From Lachnospiraceae bacterium (lineage in GTDB: Bacteria > Bacillota > Clostridia > Lachnospirales > Lachnospiraceae): DNA of 64,000 nucleotides. Location of the stretch: NCBI GenBank assembly GCA_017542245.1, contig JAFXXN010000135.1, positions 162,947-226,946 of the forward strand. Direction: 5' to 3'. The notes under the pieces were generated by a model, which was given only the letters and a program-made list of their open reading frames with translations, was not told the origin of the DNA and searched no databases. Below are positions 1 to 9,022 of this stretch, piece after piece. Every line of letters begins with the position of its first letter. Positions within the stretch are counted from its first letter, which is position 1. Position numbers and translations under genes: made by a program.

Positions 1-2
1 TA

Positions 3-671
3 ATAGACTCGGTCGACAGCATAGGATTAACTCTGCTGGCAACTGTGGTATCTGCTATTGTTGCTGTAATCTGGTATAAATTTGCATACTGCCGTGGAGT
101 TGGTTTTACGCAGATAAAAGGAACTGTTAAAACAGTATGTAAAGACGGAAAAGTATTCGGGATAATACTTGCAGGTATCGGTATCTATTATTTGAGTAAC
201 TGGCTGATACTTCTTATCGAACTTATAAGCCCCGATCTGATGGATCAGTACTATAAACTGATTGAAATGTCAGGGTTTGAAAACGCTGACTGGAAGATTA
301 TAATACTTACCGTATTGATCGCTCCAATAAATGAAGAATGTATAATGAGAGGGCTGATCTTTAAGAAACTGAAACTTAACATGGCGCCTATAGCTGCCAT
401 TATCATAAGCGCCATATATTTCGGAATATTCCATATGAACCTGGTTCAGGGAATTTACGCCGCTTTCATAGGCCTTTTTATGGCTTATCTGGCAAACAAA
501 TATAATTCCATAATCCCTTCAATCCTTTTCCATGCAGTGTTTAACGGGTTTAACTATGTCTTGGCTGCACTGCCGCAGGAGTTTTCGGAAAACATTTTTA
601 TACTTGCAGTGGTACCTCTGGTCAGCCTGTGTTTATGGTATTTTTTGGAAGGAAAAAGAAAAATTGAGTAA
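3..671 (+). CDS. CPBP family intramembrane metalloprotease, 5' end outside the window
   Basis: The reading frame is open from the first bases of the window, so the start lies upstream; a GTG at 45 is internal. The visible ~220 residues are very hydrophobic with several membrane helices. They carry the three CPBP (CAAX protease and bacteriocin-processing) motifs in order: EE-x3-R in NEECIMRG, F-x3-H in FGIFHM, and H-x3-N in FHAVFNG. These residues form the glutamic/metal site of intramembrane Abi/CPBP peptidases. The substrate cannot be read from the sequence; family members act on prenylated proteins, bacteriocins or regulators. The gene ends just before a good promoter for the next cluster, so it is probably not co-transcribed with it. 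Family call is firm; specific role unknown. Confidence 0.85.
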   Translation: MDSVDSIGLTLLATVVSAIVAVIWYKFAYCRGVGFTQIKGTVKTVCKDGKVFGIILAGIGIYYLSNWLILLIELISPDLMDQYYKLIEMSGFENADWKIIILTVLIAPINEECIMRGLIFKKLKLNMAPIAAIIISAIYFGIFHMNLVQGIYAAFIGLFMAYLANKYNSIIPSILFHAVFNGFNYVLAALPQEFSENIFILAVVPLVSLCLWYFLEGKRKIE

Positions 672-686
672 ATATGCTTATTTTTG

Positions 687-715
687 TTGATTTTACAAAT
701 AAAAAAGTGTATAAT
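687..715 (+). promoter_or_regulatory. Sigma-A type promoter of the XpaC/TelA cluster
   Basis: TTGATT at 687-692 and a perfect TATAAT at 710-715 are separated by 17 bp. It lies about 95 bp upstream of the first gene of the 810-8000 cluster, in an AT-rich gap after the CPBP gene. Confidence 0.7.
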
Positions 716-809
716 TAAACAGTATAGTTATGACAGTATGCAATTAATACTGTTTTGACTGTATATTGAGGGTTTATAAAGCTGCACAAAACAGCGGTGG
801 AGGTCAAGC

Positions 810-3482
810 ATGGACAATACTACAAAAGAGTCAGGAAAGTCATTGGGTGATTTGCTGAGAGCATTGAACTCTTTCCAGGATTCTCTTGGTGAGATGATGG
901 ATGAGAATGAAGTAGCTGAATTCTCATACAAGGATAAAAACCTGGTATTTGGGTCCGGTTACAGAATAGGTATACCCGATGGCTTTAAAGTTAATCTTCA
1001 GTCGGTTAATCAGGCAGGTCAGTCGAGAGATTTCCTTGCGTGGATACCAAGTGAAACAGAACGGGATGATTTTGTCCTTAATGATGTTGATGAAGAAAAG
1101 CCTATAGAACTTCTTCATAACGGAAATGATGACGCTGACGGAAAAAGGGGATTAGATATAGTTAAGGGTGTGTATGACGACATGATAAAGGGTGGCGTCA
1201 ACAAATCTAAACTGTCCCTGCAGGAGTATTCTTTTGGAAAAATTACAGGCGGTTTTATTAGGCGTGTTATGTCGTCCATGTGCTACAACTATTATGTTTT
1301 CCTTGAATTGAATGGACGTGTATTAAAGTTACGTGTAATTTTTAACAATAAATATTCAACTGAGAGTATGGATAAGGCCGTTTCAGGCTGGCTTGACACT
1401 ATCACATGGGCCGGAAATGAGGCTGCTGAAGCTGAAAGAAAAGAAAAGCAGCGCGAAGAAGAAGCTAGAAAGGCTGAAGAAGAAAGAAAAGCAAAAGAAG
1501 AGGCTGAAAGAAAAGCAGCCGAGGAAGCTGCAAGGAAGGCCGAAGAAGAAAGAAAGGCAAAAGAAGAGGCTGAAAGAAAAGCAGCCGAGGAAGCCGCAAG
1601 GAAGGCCGAAGAAGAAAGAAAGGCAAAAGAAGAGGCCGAAAGAAAAGCAGCCGAGGAAGCCGCAAGGAAGGCCGAAGAAGAAAGAAAGGCAAAAGAAGAG
1701 GCTGAAAGAAAAGCAGCCGAAGAAGCCGCAAGAAAGGCCGAAGAAGAAAGAAAAGCAAAAGAAGAAGCTGAAAGAAAGGACAAGGAAGAGGCTGAAAGAA
1801 AAGCAGCTGAAGAAGCTGCAAGAAAAGCTGAAGAAGAAAGAAAAGCAAAAGAAGAGGCTGAAAGAAAAGCAGCCGAGGAAGCTGCAAAGAAAGCTGAAGA
1901 AGAAAGAATAGCAAGGGAAGAAGCCGAAAGAAAAGCTAAGGAAGAAGCTGAAAAGAAGGCTGAAGAAGAAAGACTTGCAACACTCGCAAAAGTTGAAGCC
2001 GCAAGAAAGATTGCATCAGATAAAGCAAGGGAAGAAGCTGCCAGACTTGAAATTGAAAAGGCAGAAAAAGAAAGAATAGAATCCGCAAGAGCTGCAAAAG
2101 AAGCTGAAGAAAAAGCCAAGGAAGAAGCTTTAAGGCTTGCAAAGGAAGAAGAAGAGAAAGCAAAGGCTACTGCAGCAAGGATTGCAAAGGAAGAAAAAGA
2201 AGCCGAAGAGAGGGCTGCGGCAGAGAAGCTTGCAAGAGAGAAAGCGGAAGCTGAAAGAGCCGCAAGAGAAAAGGCGGCAAAGGAAGCAGCCGAGAAAGCA
2301 GCAAGAGAAGCCGAAGAAAAAGCCGCTCAAGAAAGAGCCGCAAGAGAAGAAGCTGCAAGAGAAGCTGCTATAAAGGCGGCAGCCGCAAAGGAAAAAGAAG
2401 AAAAAGAGATAGCTGAGCGGGAAGCAGCCGCAAAGGAACGTGCAAGACAGGCTGCCGAAGCAGCTGCAGCAAAAGATGCCGAAAGGATCGCGGCCGCAAA
2501 GGCAGCTGCAGCACAGTATGAAATACAGAGAGCAGTAAATAACGGAACTGCAGAAGTTATGGGCAACAGTATGGGTGCAGCCGCTACAGCTTCACTTGAT
2601 GCAAACGCTCAGAAGAATGCAGCAGCAAAAGCAGAAAGCGTGGAAGCTGAACGCCTTGCAGAAAAGCAGAGACGGGATGAACTTCGTCAGCGTGAGGAAC
2701 GCAGGCATGAAGAAGAAAAGAGGCACGCTCAGTTAAAGAAACATGCCGAGGAATTAAGGATGCAGGAAGATGAAGCAATTGGTAAGCTGAAAGCCGAAAA
2801 AGAGAAACTTATTCAGGAGAGAACAGAGGTTGCTTCGGAAATCAACAACTGTATGCTTGAAAAGGCCGAGATTGAAAAACAGTATGATCAGGAAAGAAAT
2901 CAGTTCATGCAGTTTGAAAATCAGGTAAGTGCAACGCTTTTTAATGCTCAGGGCAGGAAGAAAGAATTAGAGGCTCAGGCACAGGAATCGGAAAACAGAT
3001 ACACATACAAGGAACAGACCGAGAAAAAGAGACTTCTGAAGCTTAAAGATGATCTGAGAACAGCATTTGCAGCTGTAGAACTTGCAGGAGAGATAGAAGC
3101 CATCTTTAGGGAAAAGGCTTCTTCAGGAAACAAGAAAAAGGTTATTCTTTATCAACAGAAAACCGAAGAGAGAGAGAATGCTGAAAAAGAGCTTGATACT
3201 ATCAAAAACCAGTATGAAGTTGCGCAGATCAACAGTAAGGCTACTATAGAAGAACACCAGAAGGTTAAAGAAAAGTTTGATAAAGAATTAGCCGAACTTA
3301 ATGAAACAATAGAAGAAAACCAGTCTATTATTTCAGCAAGAAAAGAAAGCATGCAGCAGCTGAAAGACAGAAGCAAGGCTGTTGATGAAAGAAGATCCGT
3401 AGCAAATCAGAAGATTAAGGATATTGAAAATTCAATGCGGGAGATCGATGTAAAGATCAGGCAGGAAGAAGCAAAACATTAA
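810..3482 (+). CDS. Ala/Glu/Lys-rich coiled-coil protein with tandem 22-residue repeats
   Basis: An 890-residue protein starting at ATG 810 after a GGTGGAGG ribosome binding site. Residues 1-205 form a globular, non-repetitive domain I do not recognise. Residues ~206-600 are a highly charged Ala/Glu/Lys/Arg region of units of the type EEAERKAAEEAARKAEEER, first near-perfect and then degenerate. Residues ~610-890 are a less regular coiled coil rich in Glu, Lys and Gln. No signal peptide or membrane helix is visible, so it is probably a long cytoplasmic rod. The composition resembles the TolA central region, but TolA itself is not present. It heads a co-directional cluster with a membrane TPR-like protein, XpaC and TelA, so a scaffold role in envelope stress is a reasonable guess only. 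Low-complexity coding of this kind makes database hits unreliable. Confidence 0.8.
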   Translation: MDNTTKESGKSLGDLLRALNSFQDSLGEMMDENEVAEFSYKDKNLVFGSGYRIGIPDGFKVNLQSVNQAGQSRDFLAWIPSETERDDFVLNDVDEEKPIELLHNGNDDADGKRGLDIVKGVYDDMIKGGVNKSKLSLQEYSFGKITGGFIRRVMSSMCYNYYVFLELNGRVLKLRVIFNNKYSTESMDKAVSGWLDTITWAGNEAAEAERKEKQREEEARKAEEERKAKEEAERKAAEEAARKAEEERKAKEEAERKAAEEAARKAEEERKAKEEAERKAAEEAARKAEEERKAKEEAERKAAEEAARKAEEERKAKEEAERKDKEEAERKAAEEAARKAEEERKAKEEAERKAAEEAAKKAEEERIAREEAERKAKEEAEKKAEEERLATLAKVEAARKIASDKAREEAARLEIEKAEKERIESARAAKEAEEKAKEEALRLAKEEEEKAKATAARIAKEEKEAEERAAAEKLAREKAEAERAAREKAAKEAAEKAAREAEEKAAQERAAREEAAREAAIKAAAAKEKEEKEIAEREAAAKERARQAAEAAAAKDAERIAAAKAAAAQYEIQRAVNNGTAEVMGNSMGAAATASLDANAQKNAAAKAESVEAERLAEKQRRDELRQREERRHEEEKRHAQLKKHAEELRMQEDEAIGKLKAEKEKLIQERTEVASEINNCMLEKAEIEKQYDQERNQFMQFENQVSATLFNAQGRKKELEAQAQESENRYTYKEQTEKKRLLKLKDDLRTAFAAVELAGEIEAIFREKASSGNKKKVILYQQKTEERENAEKELDTIKNQYEVAQINSKATIEEHQKVKEKFDKELAELNETIEENQSIISARKESMQQLKDRSKAVDERRSVANQKIKDIENSMREIDVKIRQEEAKH
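1497..1916 (+). repeat. In-frame 66-bp tandem repeats inside the coiled-coil gene
   Basis: Six 66-bp units (starts 1497, 1563, 1629, 1695, 1785, 1851) with one 24-bp partial unit at 1761-1784. Each encodes 22 residues. A partial unit precedes (from about 1455) and diverged units follow. Near-identity of the early units suggests recent slippage or recombination. Confidence 0.9.
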
Positions 3483-3506
3483 GTTTTGTGAAAGGCGGAG
3501 TACAAA

Positions 3507-4775
3507 ATGACAGTAGACGAAATTTTCTCAAGCGAGTCTGAGCACTTGTATTTCAGGCTTATAGCTGCACGAAATGCACTTAATGCAGCAAAGGATCCGG
3601 AAACAGTACAAGTACTTAATGAAATTCTTGACGAGACCCTTAATAATATTTCAAGGATCGGTACAGATGAAGAGATTGCCGCAGCTGAAGAAATAGTTGT
3701 AAGGAAAAGTAACAAAACTGTTAAAGAGTATCTTTCAAGTAAAAAATATTCACTTATTGCGACAGCAGTAATGGTTGCCGTTGCTGTTTTTGCGGCCTTG
3801 GCTCTTGTGATCATTATACTCGGAAGTAACAGTGAGTTTAAAGACAAGATCAAGCCTATCATCGCAGTTGCTCTTATAGCAGGATTTTTAATTGCAGCGT
3901 CAGTATTTATTTCATCGTTCATGAAAAAGAAGATGGCGGCCGCAAGAGATGCACTTAAGGGCAAAACGGTTATCGGATGTAAGATTGATACCGATACAGG
4001 ATCGGCTTCCAAGGCATCAGGTAAGAGTGAGAAAGCCTCTAAGGCAGACAAGAGCAGGTCACCTAAAGTTGTCAGGAATTATTTTGGCATAATAAAGGTT
4101 GTTATCATTATCGGTATTATAGCCGTACTTGGTTTCCTTGCATATGATAAGCGTGAAGATATCGTAGACGGTGCAAAGATCCTTATGAACAAGATTGGTC
4201 TTTATAACCCCGGTGACAGTTATGAGATTAATCGCTGGAAAGAGATTAATGACAAACTTGTTTCGGTAAAGAACGGAGTATATTATAACGAGGCAGGCCG
4301 TCTGTTTGATACTGAAGATTATGCAGGAGCCATTGCATTATATGAAAAGTGTATAGGATATCAGGAGGCAGATACAAAACTTGCTGAATCAAGGAACTAC
4401 GAATACTATACACAGGCAGAAAAAGATATAGAGACTGATATGCTTAAGGCTCGTAACGATCTTAAGAATATAACTCTGCCGTTTAAGAATACAGAAGTTC
4501 TTCTTAAGGAGTATAACAAGCATATCAATTACATCGCTTCTTACGGAAACGGCGTAGACAGATTCAATCTGCAGAACTTCTCAAAGAAGAAGGGCAGACT
4601 CTATATTCTTGAAGAAAGACTCGGCTGGGTTAAAGTTGAGGGCGAATGTGACAGAGAAGGTTACACTTATAAGATAATAGAGAAAAAATCTGATGAGGAT
4701 TATATCTACTGGTATATAGCTTCGGATAATGTTTTGAAAGCTACTCCGGAAGGTGATGTAATAATCAAGAAGTAA
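3507..4775 (+). CDS. Membrane protein with three TM helices and TPR-like extracytoplasmic part
   Basis: A 422-residue protein with start ATG 3507 after AAAGGCGGAG. The N-terminal ~75 residues are soluble. Hydrophobic segments fall near residues 80-105, 110-135 and 195-215. Between the last two is a Lys/Ser-rich linker. After the third helix, about 200 residues include a stretch resembling a tetratricopeptide helix pair (EAGRLFDTEDYAGAIALYEKC). I do not recognise a named family. It sits 25 bp after the coiled-coil gene and 30 bp before xpaC, so it is very probably in the same transcript and may anchor the complex to the membrane. Function unknown. Confidence 0.75.
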   Translation: MTVDEIFSSESEHLYFRLIAARNALNAAKDPETVQVLNEILDETLNNISRIGTDEEIAAAEEIVVRKSNKTVKEYLSSKKYSLIATAVMVAVAVFAALALVIIILGSNSEFKDKIKPIIAVALIAGFLIAASVFISSFMKKKMAAARDALKGKTVIGCKIDTDTGSASKASGKSEKASKADKSRSPKVVRNYFGIIKVVIIIGIIAVLGFLAYDKREDIVDGAKILMNKIGLYNPGDSYEINRWKEINDKLVSVKNGVYYNEAGRLFDTEDYAGAIALYEKCIGYQEADTKLAESRNYEYYTQAEKDIETDMLKARNDLKNITLPFKNTEVLLKEYNKHINYIASYGNGVDRFNLQNFSKKKGRLYILEERLGWVKVEGECDREGYTYKIIEKKSDEDYIYWYIASDNVLKATPEGDVIIKK

Positions 4776-4805
4776 TCCCGTAATTCAGAAGGAGTTTGCT
4801 GTTTT

Positions 4806-5546
4806 ATGGCTAAAAAATATAAAAAGAATCCATGGAGCAAGTCCGGGCCCATATACGTAGCTGCGGCTGTCTGGCTCGGATGGTCTCTGGCTTTCCCACT
4901 GTATTCGTTTTCCGGGTACCTGCTTGCGGGACTCGCATCACTTGCAGGCTGGGGAATATCTAAAATGTTCTGGCCAAAGCATACAAATGAACTTGAAGTT
5001 TCCGATGAGCCGGAAGTAATTCAGGAAAAGAAAGAAGAAGAAAAAGAAGAAGTTAAGACCGATCCTGATATTAAGAGGAGACCGCGTACCGGGGACAAGG
5101 CCATAGATGCACTTCTTGATGAAGAGGAGAAGGCTATTTCCGAAATGAGACGTCTTGACAGATCGATCGAAGACGAAAAGGTTTCGGCACAGATTGTTCA
5201 TCTTGAGGAAGTAACTACAAAGATTGTTAATTTCATTGTAGAAAATCCTAAGAAAAAGAGTTCTGTGAGAAAGTTCTTTAATTATTATCTGCCGACCACC
5301 CTAAAACTCCTGAATGCATACGACAGGATGGATGAAACAGGTATTTCAGGAATGAATATTGACGGCACCAAGGGTAAAGTAGAAGAAATGATGGACACTT
5401 CTCTGGCTGCATTTGATAAACAGCTGGATGCATTATATGCGGATGATGCCCTTGATATATCGGCAGAAATTAAGGTTATGGAGAACATGTTAAAACAGGA
5501 AGGCCTGAAAGACGATGAAATCTCCGGGATATCTCTGAAACTGTAA
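4806..5546 (+). CDS. xpaC: XpaC-like membrane protein
   Basis: A 246-residue protein with a short basic N-terminus, two closely spaced hydrophobic segments (about residues 15-32 and 35-55), an acidic/Lys-rich linker, and a helical C-terminal domain. The C-terminal part, with the sequence around KFFNYYLPTTLKLLNAYDRM and the run of helices after it, is the hallmark of the XpaC family (annotated 5-bromo-4-chloroindolyl phosphate hydrolysis protein). In Bacillus subtilis xpaC is next to yaaN, a TelA homologue, and the same pairing is seen here with telA immediately downstream. The hydrolysis name comes from an old screening phenotype; the true biochemical role is unknown. Start at ATG 4806 is supported by GAAGGAG upstream. 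Confidence 0.85.
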   Translation: MAKKYKKNPWSKSGPIYVAAAVWLGWSLAFPLYSFSGYLLAGLASLAGWGISKMFWPKHTNELEVSDEPEVIQEKKEEEKEEVKTDPDIKRRPRTGDKAIDALLDEEEKAISEMRRLDRSIEDEKVSAQIVHLEEVTTKIVNFIVENPKKKSSVRKFFNYYLPTTLKLLNAYDRMDETGISGMNIDGTKGKVEEMMDTSLAAFDKQLDALYADDALDISAEIKVMENMLKQEGLKDDEISGISLKL

Positions 5547-5608
5547 GATTACAAATTTTTAGATTAGATATTAAAATTGAGAATATAACTTTAGGAGGAT
5601 AGACAAAC

Positions 5609-6829
5609 ATGGATAACGGAATCCCTACATTAACACTTGACCCTAATGCTGCTTCTGCTACAGCTACACCTGCAGCACCTACAGCGCCTGCTGCACCTGC
5701 TATGCCTACAGCAGATGCTTTTGAGCCTACTCTTACTTTTAACGCTGCTGAAGATCAGAAGAAAAAAGAAGAGGCAGCAAAAGATGAGAATGCTGTTCAG
5801 ATTAATGAAGACATGCTGACAGAAGAAGAAAAGGCCATAGTTAATGATTTCGCAAGCAAAATAGACATTTCCGATTCAAATATGGTTATGACATATGGCT
5901 CTGCAGCACAGCAGCATATCGCCAGCTTTTCGGAATCTGCGCTCAACAGCGTAAAGACCAAGGATTTAGGAGAAATAGGTGAAACTCTTTCTTCACTCGT
6001 TGTCCAGTTGAAAACTCTTGATGAGCCTGAAAAGAAGGGTATTGCCGGATGGTTCCAGAAAAAGAAAAATGACCTTGAGGCTATGAAGGCTAACTATTCA
6101 AAGGCTGAAGCCAATGTTGATAAGATAGTTGAGATGCTTGAACAGCATCAGGTTACCCTGATGAAGGATATAGCACTTTTTGATCAAATGTATGATCTTA
6201 ACTTAAAGTACTATAAAGAGCTTACCATGTATATCATTGCAGGTAAGAAGAGACTTGCAGAAGTAAGAGCTACCACTTTACAGGACCTTCGTAAGAAAGC
6301 TGAAGAAACGGGCGCTCAGGAAGATGCTCAAGCATATAATGATTTTGCAAATCTTTGTGAGAGATTCGAGAAAAAGCTTCATGATCTTGAACTTACACGT
6401 ATGATTTCGATTCAGATGGGACCTCAGACCAGAATGCTTCAGAATAATGATACATTAATGGTTGAAAAGATCCAGTCATCAATCGTAAATACCATACCGC
6501 TCTGGAAATCCCAGATGGTTCTTGCTCTCGGAATCGAGCATGGACGTCAGGCTACTGCAGCTCAGTCAGCTGTTACAAATATGACCAACGAACTCTTAAA
6601 GAAGAATGCTGAGACTCTTAAGATTGCTACAATAGAGACAGCAAAAGAAGCTGAGAGATCTGTAGTTGATATTGAAACCTTAAAGTCAACCAATGAGAAT
6701 CTTATAACAACGCTTGATGAAGTTATGAAGATCCAGAGTGACGGAAAGGCTAAACGTCAGGCTGCTGAGGTTGAACTCGGAAGGATCGAGGGTGAATTAA
6801 AGCAGAAACTTATGGAACTCAGAAATTGA
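5609..6829 (+). CDS. telA: TelA family toxic-anion resistance protein
   Basis: A 406-residue soluble protein. The first ~50 residues are Ala/Thr/Pro-rich and disordered-looking; the remainder is almost entirely helical. The C-terminal segment (from about residue 285, with IVNTIPLWKSQM and later GIEHGRQATAAQ) matches the TelA/YaaN family (PF05816), linked to resistance to tellurite, nisin and other envelope stresses. Residues after ~150 form long coiled coils. The start ATG 5609 follows TTAGGAGGA. With xpaC just upstream, this recreates the conserved xpaC-telA pair. The 62-bp gap before telA is small, so co-transcription is likely. Family assignment is strong; molecular mechanism in any organism is poorly known. 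Confidence 0.9.
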   Translation: MDNGIPTLTLDPNAASATATPAAPTAPAAPAMPTADAFEPTLTFNAAEDQKKKEEAAKDENAVQINEDMLTEEEKAIVNDFASKIDISDSNMVMTYGSAAQQHIASFSESALNSVKTKDLGEIGETLSSLVVQLKTLDEPEKKGIAGWFQKKKNDLEAMKANYSKAEANVDKIVEMLEQHQVTLMKDIALFDQMYDLNLKYYKELTMYIIAGKKRLAEVRATTLQDLRKKAEETGAQEDAQAYNDFANLCERFEKKLHDLELTRMISIQMGPQTRMLQNNDTLMVEKIQSSIVNTIPLWKSQMVLALGIEHGRQATAAQSAVTNMTNELLKKNAETLKIATIETAKEAERSVVDIETLKSTNENLITTLDEVMKIQSDGKAKRQAAEVELGRIEGELKQKLMELRN

Positions 6830-6899
6830 TGAACACTGCAGTACTTTCGCTCGGTTTTTGGGATTGTTAGGCAATTCTGAAAAAGGGAGGATAAAGTAA

Positions 6900-8000
6900 T
6901 TGGGAAAAATAAAGAAATTTTTTCAGAAGACAGGAGTCGCTATTGCGGCTCTTGCCATTTCTATAATCGGGGCTGTTAATATCGGCGCCTTAAGGGCACC
7001 TGCCGAAACAGCAGGCTTCGGCACAGAGATATTGACCATAGCCGGCGGAATCACCATATTGGGTGTTGTTATGATCGGAGCCGGAGTTGCAAAGCTGATA
7101 ACTGATTCAAAAGAGAAAAAAGAAATCGGCATGCAGAAAAATCCGGAATTGGAAAAGCCCAAACAGACTGTAAATGAGTTTTTTAATGGCTCAAAAAATA
7201 CTTCCGGCAACTCTAATCAGACAAATGCTCAGGCAATAGGTGAAAAGATAGGACAGGGTGCCGAGAAGATCGGTGAGAAGATTTCGGAAGGAGCAAACAA
7301 ACTCGGTATCGAGATAGGAAAGATATTCGATAATCAGCAAAAGCCGAATTCTTCAGCAAATCCCTACAGCTCTACATATAATAGCGGAAGAAATCCCTAT
7401 AGCTCAAAAGACAGGATGAGTGCCGGATATGGCGGACGATATAACGGTCAGAACTATAATCCGAGCATGACAGGCGATGTCAGAAATGCGAAGCCGGTCA
7501 ATAATACAGGGTATTATACCGGACAAAACAACGGCAGAAACGGTAACTCCGGATATGGCCGTAACGGCGGAGCAGGCGGATCTGGCGGATACTCCGGCAA
7601 TAACCAAAATAATAGGACCGGCAATTATAATTACGGTTACAATCAAAATGGTAACAGGCCAAACACCGGTTATAATCAGAGCAATAACGGTTATAATAGA
7701 AACGGTAACGGACAGAATAGCAGCTATAATCAAAACAATAACAGGCAGAATAACGGTTATAACCAGAATCAGTATAATAGCGGTTACAACCAGAATGTTC
7801 AATATGGAGGCGGACCGAACAACAAGCCTTCGAATAACAGCAATAATCAGAATGTCCAATATGGAAACTATCAGAATAATCGTCCCACCAATACGCCAAA
7901 TACAAGCGGTCTTGAGGAAAGTGCAAAGACAAATTATTTTGATAATGAGCCGGGAAGTTCTTCCTACCGCAGCGGTCCGTTGAAGAAAGAAAAAATATAA
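6900..8000 (+). CDS. Membrane protein with Asn/Gly/Tyr/Gln-rich low-complexity tail
   Basis: A 366-residue protein with TTG start at 6900, preceded by AAAGGGAGG. The N-terminus has two hydrophobic segments (about residues 10-30 and 42-64), a short amphipathic Gly/Lys region around residues 100-145, then about 190 residues dominated by Asn, Gly, Tyr, Gln and Ser in repeats such as GYNQN and NNRQNNGYNQ. That composition is typical of prion-like, phase-separating or adhesive tails. A charged C-terminus follows. No known domain. The gene ends the XpaC/TelA cluster, so it may be recruited to the same membrane complex. The short arithmetic repeats also leave long open frames on the opposite strand, which are shadows. 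Confidence 0.75.
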   Translation: MGKIKKFFQKTGVAIAALAISIIGAVNIGALRAPAETAGFGTEILTIAGGITILGVVMIGAGVAKLITDSKEKKEIGMQKNPELEKPKQTVNEFFNGSKNTSGNSNQTNAQAIGEKIGQGAEKIGEKISEGANKLGIEIGKIFDNQQKPNSSANPYSSTYNSGRNPYSSKDRMSAGYGGRYNGQNYNPSMTGDVRNAKPVNNTGYYTGQNNGRNGNSGYGRNGGAGGSGGYSGNNQNNRTGNYNYGYNQNGNRPNTGYNQSNNGYNRNGNGQNSSYNQNNNRQNNGYNQNQYNSGYNQNVQYGGGPNNKPSNNSNNQNVQYGNYQNNRPTNTPNTSGLEESAKTNYFDNEPGSSSYRSGPLKKEKI

Positions 8001-8013
8001 CAAGGTATAATAA

Positions 8014-8769
8014 ATGAAACTAATCTCCTGGAATGTTAACGGTCTTAGAGCCTGTATGCAAAAAGGCTTCACAGACTTTTTTGAAAAAGCTGACGCAGAT
8101 GTTTTCTGCCTTCAGGAAACCAAGATGCAAGAAGGTCAGCTTGAGCTACAGTTAGAAGGATATCATCAGTATTGGAATTATGCTGAGAAAAAAGGCTATT
8201 CCGGAACGGCCATGTTTACGAAGAAAAAGCCTATAAATGTGACATACGGTATCGGAGTAGAAGAGCATGATCATGAAGGCAGGGTGATCACGGCTGAATT
8301 TAAGGATTTCTACATAATAACGGTCTATGTCCCAAATTCTCAGCGTGAACTTGCAAGACTGTCATATCGTATGGAATGGGAAAAGTCTTTTTTAGACTAT
8401 ATACAGGAGCTTGAAAAGAAAAAGCCGGTTATTTACTGTGGTGACTTAAATGTTGCTCATCAGGAGATCGATCTGAAAAATCCTAAATCGAATCATCAGA
8501 ATGCAGGATTTACGGATGAAGAAAGAGCTTGCTTTACAAAAGTTCTTGAAGCCGGATATATTGACTCATTCAGGTACTTTTATCCTGATAAAACAGATGC
8601 GTATTCATGGTGGTCGTACATGTTTAAAGCACGTGAGAAGAACGTCGGATGGCGTATAGATTATTTTGTAGTATCATCTGCGCTTAAAGAAAGACTTATG
8701 GATGCAGCAATTCTTTCTGATATTATGGGCTCAGATCATTGCCCTGTAGAGCTTGACCTGAAATATTAA
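8014..8769 (+). CDS. xthA: Exodeoxyribonuclease III (AP endonuclease)
   Basis: A 251-residue enzyme of the endonuclease/exonuclease/phosphatase superfamily. It cuts DNA 5' to abasic sites and removes blocked 3' ends in base excision repair. Visible motifs: N-terminal [14 protein letters not shown] (metal-binding Glu), the GDLNVAH catalytic stretch, the WWSYM region, RIDYFVVS, and the terminal SDHCPVEL with the catalytic Asp-His. Length fits ExoIII/ExoA. It begins 13 bp after the preceding stop with only a weak ribosome binding site, so it may be read through from the upstream cluster. No oddities. Confidence 0.95.
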   Translation: MKLISWNVNGLRACMQKGFTDFFEKADADVFCLQETKMQEGQLELQLEGYHQYWNYAEKKGYSGTAMFTKKKPINVTYGIGVEEHDHEGRVITAEFKDFYIITVYVPNSQRELARLSYRMEWEKSFLDYIQELEKKKPVIYCGDLNVAHQEIDLKNPKSNHQNAGFTDEERACFTKVLEAGYIDSFRYFYPDKTDAYSWWSYMFKAREKNVGWRIDYFVVSSALKERLMDAAILSDIMGSDHCPVELDLKY

Positions 8770-8778
8770 AAATTTTAC

Positions 8779-8807
8779 TTGACATTGACGGCTATTTGAG
8801 GTAATAT
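8779..8807 (+). promoter_or_regulatory. Promoter of tRNA-Arg
   Basis: TTGACA at 8779-8784, a 17-bp spacer and TAATAT at 8802-8807, ending 25 bp before the mature tRNA start. Confidence 0.7.
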
Positions 8808-8832
8808 ATCTGATGGTCGTTGAAAAATGAAT

Positions 8833-8906
8833 GTGTGTGTAGCTCAGCTGGATAGAGCGTCTGGCTACGGACCAGAAGGTCGCGAGTTCGAATCTTGTCA
8901 CACACA
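8833..8906 (+). tRNA. tRNA-Arg (ACG)
   Basis: A complete cloverleaf of 74 nt. Acceptor arms GTGTGTG and CACACAC pair fully. The D stem is GCTC/GAGC, the anticodon stem TCTGG/CCAGA encloses loop CTACGGA (anticodon ACG), and the T arm contains TTCGAAT. The discriminator base is A; CCA is not encoded. Confidence 0.95.
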
Positions 8907-8909
8907 TGA

Positions 8910-8940
8910 GCCTCAAGCCATTTGGTTTGAGGCTTTTATT
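8910..8940 (+). terminator. Intrinsic terminator after tRNA-Arg
   Basis: GCCTCAA (8910-8916) pairs with TTGAGGC (8927-8933), extended by CC/GG in the loop, and is followed by TTTTATT. Confidence 0.85.
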
Positions 8941-9022
8941 CTTTATTCTGTGCTTATGCAGAAACATATAAAGAATATCTTTTAACATTATAAAATAATT
9001 TTGGCTTCGGAAAGGATCTACG

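Noticed and set aside
1455-1930. Tandem repeat block considered as a CRISPR array or satellite
   Set aside because: Units are contiguous with no spacers, keep the reading frame and encode heptad-like residues.
1292-2119. Long minus-strand open frame opposite the coiled-coil gene, encoding a Ser/Ala/Phe-rich protein
   Set aside because: It is the complementary reading of the Glu/Lys/Ala codon repeats; no ribosome binding site, no plausible composition. Other frames at 1393-1911, 1465-1914 and 2130-2373 are the same kind of shadow.
7404-8072. Minus-strand open frame rich in Ile/Val opposite the Asn/Tyr-rich gene
   Set aside because: Mirror of AAT/TAT/GGT codon repeats; overlaps exonuclease III and lacks a start signal.
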